Origin: Akkermansiaceae bacterium UBA985
GTDB taxonomy: Bacteria; Verrucomicrobiota; Verrucomicrobiia; Verrucomicrobiales; Akkermansiaceae
Reading direction: 5' to 3'
Length of the DNA: 9,161 nucleotides
Assembly: GCA_002292185.1 (NCBI GenBank)
Contig: DBBL01000114.1
Coordinates: 4,523-13,683, forward strand
Below, piece by piece: positions 5,459 through 9,161 of this stretch (within the stretch, counting starts at the first letter, position 1; every line of letters starts with the position of its first letter). Under the pieces are notes generated by a model. It did no database searches. It was not told the DNA's origin and saw only the letters and a program-made list of their open reading frames with translations. A program made the position numbers and the translations under genes.

Positions 5459-7297
5459 TTAATCCCACCGATGGCGACGTAAGCCAATATAGGCCGCAGT
5501 AATGCCTACGCAAACATGAATGATCAAGAGGTATTGGCATACGCTAACGGACTCGAATGAGGTCTCTGTTACCGTATCAATAGCATTGCGATAACTCGGA
5601 TTCATCGATTCGATGCTTCCCGACCATGCCCAGTAGGCAGAGATGAAAGGGCGGGTCACGGACTCTATATGTTCAGGCAGTGCGAGGATGGCTCCTGAAA
5701 GCGGTAATTGAAAACCCACAAGGTACACTGACAATAACGAGGACTGCTCTGCTGTTTTCATCAGTGATGAAATACCTAAACAGACAAAGGTCATGGCGGC
5801 ATTGATGAGAATGAGAAAAACGGTGTGGTCGATGAATCCGGTATCACTGCCGTCTGGAAATTTCCAGAATTGCTGCACAAAGATCGCCATCCAGAGAGAT
5901 TGTATGAGAATCAGACTTCCGAGAAAGGCGACTTTACTGCCTAAATAGGCAGCTGGGCGGATGCCGCCAAACTTTTCTTTTTCATAAATCAGGCGTTCTC
6001 CTGCGATCTCTCTCGCTGCATTATTCGACCCCATCAAGGAGAGCAGAATAACCTGGAACATGACAATGCCAGAAACGGCTGAACCCACACTGAGGTAGCT
6101 CTTTTCAACCATCGAGTGTTCCTGAATTTGACGTATGGTTCCCTCATAGCGATCGGAAAAGCGTTTGATGTTTTCATTACCTCGCTCGTGAAAGAGGGTT
6201 ACGAGAAGAGGAAAACAAATAAGAATAGCGAGCTGGAGGTAGACTTGCCCCTTGTTGCGGAAAAAGATTTTCCAGCGGCGGGCTAGCAGGGTAGAGAACT
6301 GGCTGATGACTCCCGGTGTGATGACCGTCGATGGAGCGCTAGCAATGATCTCATCGTCCTCAGCGGGGTTCTCTTCAAGTAAAATAGTGGCTGGTTTGCT
6401 GGCTGTTTTTGTTGCTGTTTTGGTGGCGGATTTTGCAGCTTGTGAACTATTTTCTTCGTTGATCGTTGGCTCCTGCTGATCGGTTTGTTCATCGCGTCGT
6501 TTTTCTATTTTCCGGTAATAAGCTTCACGATGCTTTTGCCATGAAAGATGCCACTTTTCTGATCGTTGTCTTGCCAGCCGAGGGTATATTTCCTCGGTAT
6601 CATCAACCGAGAAGTAATGAGTGATTTCTTCAGGGGGGCCGTGGTAAGCAACACGTCCTTCGTGGAGAACAAGAACAGAGTCATAGAGCTCTAGATGGGC
6701 GAGTGAGTGAGTCACAGATACGACCGTGCGGCCGTTGCGATGTGAGAGCTGATGCAGCAAGTGAACAATGTCTCGCTCCGATCGGGGGTCGAGACCTGAA
6801 GTGACCTCGTCACACAGGAGGAGAGGTGGGCTTGTTACCAGTTCCAAGGCAAGTCCAAGGCGCCGTTTCTGACCTCCTGAGAGAACTTTAACAGTTTGAT
6901 CCGCGAGATTAGTTAGGCCTGTTTCTTTTAAAATGGTGTCGATCCGTTTGTCGAGTTCGTCGAAGTTTTCAGTCTGAACTCTGAGTCGCATTGCGGACTC
7001 GATGGATTCATCAACCGTCAGTTGATCATATGCGATCGAAAACTGGGGGACGTAGCCTATTTCAGCAGGTTCAAAGTCTTTTTCTTTGGCTAGGTTTCTG
7101 CCGCACCAAATAAGATCGCCGTCCGATTCTTCATTCAGGCCGGCGATAGTTTTGAGCAAAGTGGTTTTACCGCACCCAGATGGCCCGACGATGGCCATAA
7201 AGTGACCACTTGGCACCTTGAGAGATACCTCATCGATGAGGTTGAATTCTTCACCGTCCTTTTGGATGGCGAAGCAGACTTTTTGGAGTTCAAGCAA
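5459..7297 (-). CDS. ABC exporter, ATPase and permease fused in one chain (ABCG-like half transporter)
   Basis: This is an ATP-driven inner-membrane exporter that would work as a dimer. The substrate is unknown; lipids or hydrophobic compounds are usual for the ABCG/ABC2 type. The ATPase domain (1-230) carries Walker A GPSGCGKTT (38-46), Q-loop Gln85, signature LSGGQKRR (139-146), Walker B LLLCDE (159-164), D-loop SGLD (167-170) and switch His197, so it should be active. A long charged linker (about 250-330) contains an A-T/S-K-T/P repeat. The ABC2-type membrane domain follows, with helices near 350-370, 405-425, 455-475, 492-512, 520-540 and 588-606. GERLIYEKEKFGG (433-445) matches the coupling region seen in ABCG proteins. 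The start is TTG at 7297: the frame is open upstream to a stop near 7385, but no ATG, GTG or TTG lies in between, and the next Met (34) would cut off Walker A. It is the first gene of the minus-strand run and divergent from the AsmA-like gene. Confidence 0.93.
   Translation of the reverse strand: MLELQKVCFAIQKDGEEFNLIDEVSLKVPSGHFMAIVGPSGCGKTTLLKTIAGLNEESDGDLIWCGRNLAKEKDFEPAEIGYVPQFSIAYDQLTVDESIESAMRLRVQTENFDELDKRIDTILKETGLTNLADQTVKVLSGGQKRRLGLALELVTSPPLLLCDEVTSGLDPRSERDIVHLLHQLSHRNGRTVVSVTHSLAHLELYDSVLVLHEGRVAYHGPPEEITHYFSVDDTEEIYPRLARQRSEKWHLSWQKHREAYYRKIEKRRDEQTDQQEPTINEENSSQAAKSATKTATKTASKPATILLEENPAEDDEIIASAPSTVITPGVISQFSTLLARRWKIFFRNKGQVYLQLAILICFPLLVTLFHERGNENIKRFSDRYEGTIRQIQEHSMVEKSYLSVGSAVSGIVMFQVILLSLMGSNNAAREIAGERLIYEKEKFGGIRPAAYLGSKVAFLGSLILIQSLWMAIFVQQFWKFPDGSDTGFIDHTVFLILINAAMTFVCLGISSLMKTAEQSSLLSVYLVGFQLPLSGAILALPEHIESVTRPFISAYWAWSGSIESMNPSYRNAIDTVTETSFESVSVCQYLLIIHVCVGITAAYIGLRRHRWD
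6386..6427 (-). repeat. 12-base in-frame repeat in the exporter linker (A-T/S-K-T/P)
   Basis: Three and a half degenerate 12-base units encode ATKT, ATKT, ASKP and AT (residues 291-304) in the cytoplasmic linker between the ATPase and membrane domains. The composition is Ala/Lys/Thr-rich and likely disordered, as in histone-H1-like tails. It probably arose by slippage and acts as a flexible spacer. Confidence 0.7.
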
Positions 7298-7328
7298 GGT
7301 TAAGACAAATACATTAAAGTAATAAAAA

Positions 7329-7357
7329 ATCTTAGAGAGCGCGACATTGTCTGGCGA
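7329..7357 (-). promoter_or_regulatory. Candidate sigma70-type promoter for the exporter run
   Basis: Read on the minus strand, TCGCCA (7357-7352) and TAAGAT (7334-7329) are 17 bases apart. Each matches four of six positions of the -35 and -10 consensus. The -10 lies 31 bases before the TTG start. The whole divergent gap (7298-7394) is only 97 bases, so promoters for both directions must overlap here. I see no convincing plus-strand promoter and no operator palindrome. Confidence 0.3.
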
Positions 7358-7383
7358 GAAGAAAACTTGTGAATTTATCTGCT

Positions 7384-7387
7384 AAGG
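7384..7387 (+). promoter_or_regulatory. Ribosome binding site deciding the GTG start of the AsmA-like gene
   Basis: AAGG at 7384-7387 sits seven bases before GTG at 7395, an ideal spacing. The ATG at 7401 has GAGG directly abutting it, which is too close. This favours the GTG start. Confidence 0.55.
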
Positions 7388-7394
7388 CTAAGCT

Positions 7395-8960
7395 GTGAGG
7401 ATGTCACGCAGGGCGAACAGGCGAAGAGCTACAAAGATGAAAAACAGCCGCCGTTCAGGTTCTATCATGGATCATATTCTGCGAGTTTCATTGATCCTGG
7501 CTTTGGGTGCAGTCTTCATGGGCTTTGGGTTCTATATTTGGTTGCGGTCTTATTTACACAGCGATGACTTTCGACTTTTCATCAGTAAAGCGATGAGCGA
7601 TGTCATTAGTGCTGATGTTCAGTTTGAGCCACTAAATTGGCAAGGAATGAGAGTCAGAACGGTTGCCTTTAATGCGCAGGGAAGTGGCATTGTTCGCAGA
7701 TTAGATGCTCGTGAAGTGGAAGCGAATATGAGTTTTTCAGAGTTGCTGCATGGTGCGTGGTTGATTCGCGATCTGAGGGTAGCAGAGCTACAGGGGACAA
7801 TCGATTTGCGAGACAAGCAAGATGCCCTAAGCGTATCGCCCCCAGTTGATAAGAGTGAAGATCAAGGGAGAGGGTTTTGGGCGTCTTTATTGCCAGACCG
7901 AGCGGAGCTTCAAGCATTACAAATATCAAGTTTAGGCGTTGATCTTCAGAGTGAGAGCGGCAGCTTCGAGGTGATCGATGCAACAATGACGGCAGAGAGA
8001 CGTGCGGGCAAAAATGTCTATGATATGAGCTTCTCAAACGGGCTGATCAATACACCTTGGTTCGAAGCTCCTTGGAAGCTCGATACAGCACGGGCGAGAT
8101 ACGCCGATAAACGAATCTATCTGCAAGAGTTTCATTCTCAAGTATACCAACGTGGGATGTTGTCTCTCAGTGGTGAGCTGGAAGAGGAGAAGTTTGAATT
8201 GTTTGGCACACTCAGAGACGTCGGTGTTGAAGAGCTCATTCCAGAAGATTGGCAGAAAAGGATCACGGGAGAGCTTGATACGGAATTTAAAATTAACTCT
8301 AGTGAAGATGCTGTAATGACTCGAGGTGAGCTGAGCTTGAATAGGGGGGTGTTAACCGCGCTTCCTGTGCTGGATCGCATCGCCGCTTATGCAAACACAC
8401 ATCGATTTCGTCAGCTTCATTTAACAGAAGCTCGATTGAAATACATCAGTAGCCAAGGGGGTCGTCAGGATGACAAGCGAGAGCGGCTTGAGCTCTACGA
8501 CATTGTATTGGCTAGCGAGGGTCTTGTGAGAGTCTTGGGTAAGCTGATCATTGAAAATGGGAGTCTTGATGGCAGCTTCCGTGTGGGCATTATGCCGGGT
8601 GTTCTGGCTCACATTCCAGGGGCTGAAACCAAAGTTTTTGAGCGTGGCGAAAAAGGACTGCTTTGGGCACCATTACGTATCACGGGAACGATAGAAAACC
8701 CAAAGGAAGACCTCAGTGGCCGATTGATCGCCGCAGCAGGGAAAAGGATGTTTGAGATCGTTCCAGAGACGGGAAAAATGGCCCTGAAGCTTGCACATGA
8801 AACAGCCACGGAGCTGCCTCAGAAAGCGGTGGATACAGGTAGTGAGATCCTCGATAAGGGTGGCGAGATCATTGAGGAAGGCACTGATATCATCCGTGAG
8901 GGAGTAGGCGGAGTGCTGAATCTCATCCCTGGGGTTAGATCATCGAGGGATGACGAATGA
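7395..8960 (+). CDS. AsmA-like inner-membrane-anchored periplasmic protein
   Basis: AsmA/TamB-type proteins are anchored in the inner membrane and extend a beta-rich body into the periplasm, where they are linked to phospholipid transport and outer-membrane homeostasis. This 521-residue product has a very basic N-terminus (residues 4-20, many Arg), one membrane helix at about 28-50, then a long beta-strand body. Typical AsmA features include RLDAREVEANMSFSELL near 102-118, the late segment TGELDTEFKI (291-300) and RGELSLNRGVLTALPVLDRI (310-329). NGSLDGSFRVGIMPGVLAHI (388-407), GLLWAPLRITGTIENPKEDL (421-440) and GRLIAAAGKRMFEIVP (442-457) follow. The tail (480-507) is four heptads with a fixed Gly and a hydrophobic pair. 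It is shorter than large AsmA or TamB proteins, and sequence similarity in this group is loose. The start is GTG, chosen by the upstream AAGG. It is divergent from the exporter and may share its control region. Confidence 0.78.
   Translation: MRMSRRANRRRATKMKNSRRSGSIMDHILRVSLILALGAVFMGFGFYIWLRSYLHSDDFRLFISKAMSDVISADVQFEPLNWQGMRVRTVAFNAQGSGIVRRLDAREVEANMSFSELLHGAWLIRDLRVAELQGTIDLRDKQDALSVSPPVDKSEDQGRGFWASLLPDRAELQALQISSLGVDLQSESGSFEVIDATMTAERRAGKNVYDMSFSNGLINTPWFEAPWKLDTARARYADKRIYLQEFHSQVYQRGMLSLSGELEEEKFELFGTLRDVGVEELIPEDWQKRITGELDTEFKINSSEDAVMTRGELSLNRGVLTALPVLDRIAAYANTHRFRQLHLTEARLKYISSQGGRQDDKRERLELYDIVLASEGLVRVLGKLIIENGSLDGSFRVGIMPGVLAHIPGAETKVFERGEKGLLWAPLRITGTIENPKEDLSGRLIAAAGKRMFEIVPETGKMALKLAHETATELPQKAVDTGSEILDKGGEIIEEGTDIIREGVGGVLNLIPGVRSSRDDE
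8832..8915 (+). repeat. Four protein heptads with invariant Gly in the AsmA-like C-terminus
   Basis: Codons 480-507 encode four seven-residue units: DTGSEIL, DKGGEII, EEGTDII and REGVGGV. Each has Gly at the third position and aliphatic residues at the end; the first three also have an acidic fifth residue. At the DNA level the copies are diverged, so the pattern is kept at protein level. An amphipathic helix or glycine-zipper segment is the likely structure. Confidence 0.75.
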
Positions 8961-8963
8961 CGG

Positions 8964-9161
8964 CTACTCGTTGCTTGTTTTGATGGTGAATTTTTTGCCC
9001 CTGCCGTTGATCCATGCGGAGCGTGCGCTGTTGAAGAGTGCATCGAGGGCGGTGCTGTCGGAGATATGGAATTCGACGGTCTTAGCGTGAGTTGTAACTG
9101 GGTATTGTTTTACAACTGCGGAGTTGGCGTTCACGCCTGTGCGATCACTTACCTCGTCGAG
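8964..9161 (-). CDS. Unknown protein, C-terminal 65 residues only (5' end outside the window)
   Basis: An open minus-strand frame runs from the right edge to TAG at 8966-8964 with no internal stop. The translation begins LDEVSDRTGVNANSAV and ends GRGKKFTIKTSNE. Its middle part (TVEFHISDSTALDALFNSAR, WINGRGKK) looks like a folded domain with strand, helix and strand. Codon choice, rich in C-ending codons such as AAC, ATC and GCC, looks coding, though somewhat unlike the neighbours. No family is recognised. Only three bases separate its stop from that of the converging AsmA-like gene, and no terminator fits between them, so the two transcripts must overlap. Confidence 0.7.
   Translation of the reverse strand, partial: LDEVSDRTGVNANSAVVKQYPVTTHAKTVEFHISDSTALDALFNSARSAWINGRGKKFTIKTSNE

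Noticed and set aside
5377..5487. Longer form of the 139-residue protein from TTG at 5487
   Set aside because: It would overlap the exporter gene by 29 bases and add a Pro-rich segment before a normal basic-plus-membrane-helix N-terminus. ATG at 5379 is simpler.
7669..8037. 122-residue minus-strand open frame
   Set aside because: It is antisense within the AsmA-like gene, has no domain or start context, and has a His/Ser-rich shadow composition.
8819..9043. 74-residue minus-strand open frame at the right end
   Set aside because: It crosses the AsmA-like 3' end, is Ser/Pro-rich, and conflicts with the better edge-open frame ending at 8964.

Overview
The window is ordinary bacterial chromosome of roughly even base composition. 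It holds six protein genes, two of them cut by the window edges. I see no RNA gene, CRISPR array, insertion sequence or attachment site. The gene set suggests a Verrucomicrobiota-type Gram-negative: a verrucomicrobial-style SNF2 ATPase, a short bactofilin, an AsmA-like protein, a one-chain ABCG-like exporter, and starts that mostly lack Shine-Dalgarno motifs. This placement is inference from protein character, not from a marker gene.

Layout. Bases 2-2296 (+) encode the C-terminal three quarters or so of a SNF2/Swi2 helicase-like ATPase, still open at the left edge. Bases 2297-2447 are a convergent intergenic stretch with a clear hairpin terminator serving the minus-strand genes. A minus-strand run then follows. 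In transcription order it holds an ABC exporter with fused ATPase and membrane domains (7297-5459, TTG start), a small single-pass membrane protein with a beta-rich, possibly OB-like tail (5379-4960), a large secreted helical protein with a calcium-loop-like repeat after its signal peptide (4888-2900), and a bactofilin (2768-2448). Divergent from the exporter, a plus-strand gene (7395-8960) encodes an AsmA-like protein with one N-terminal membrane anchor and an unusual glycine heptad tail. Three bases beyond its stop lies the 3' end of a further minus-strand gene (9161-8964), cut by the right edge.

How the parts may fit. The SNF2 gene looks unrelated to the rest. The exporter, membrane-anchored protein, secreted protein and bactofilin are collinear, and the AsmA-like gene shares their upstream region. 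All five would act at or on the cell envelope: export or lipid handling, a periplasmic scaffold and a membrane-bound cytoskeletal polymer. Together they read as a candidate envelope-organising module in which two components belong to no family I recognise. That functional link is inferred from position only.
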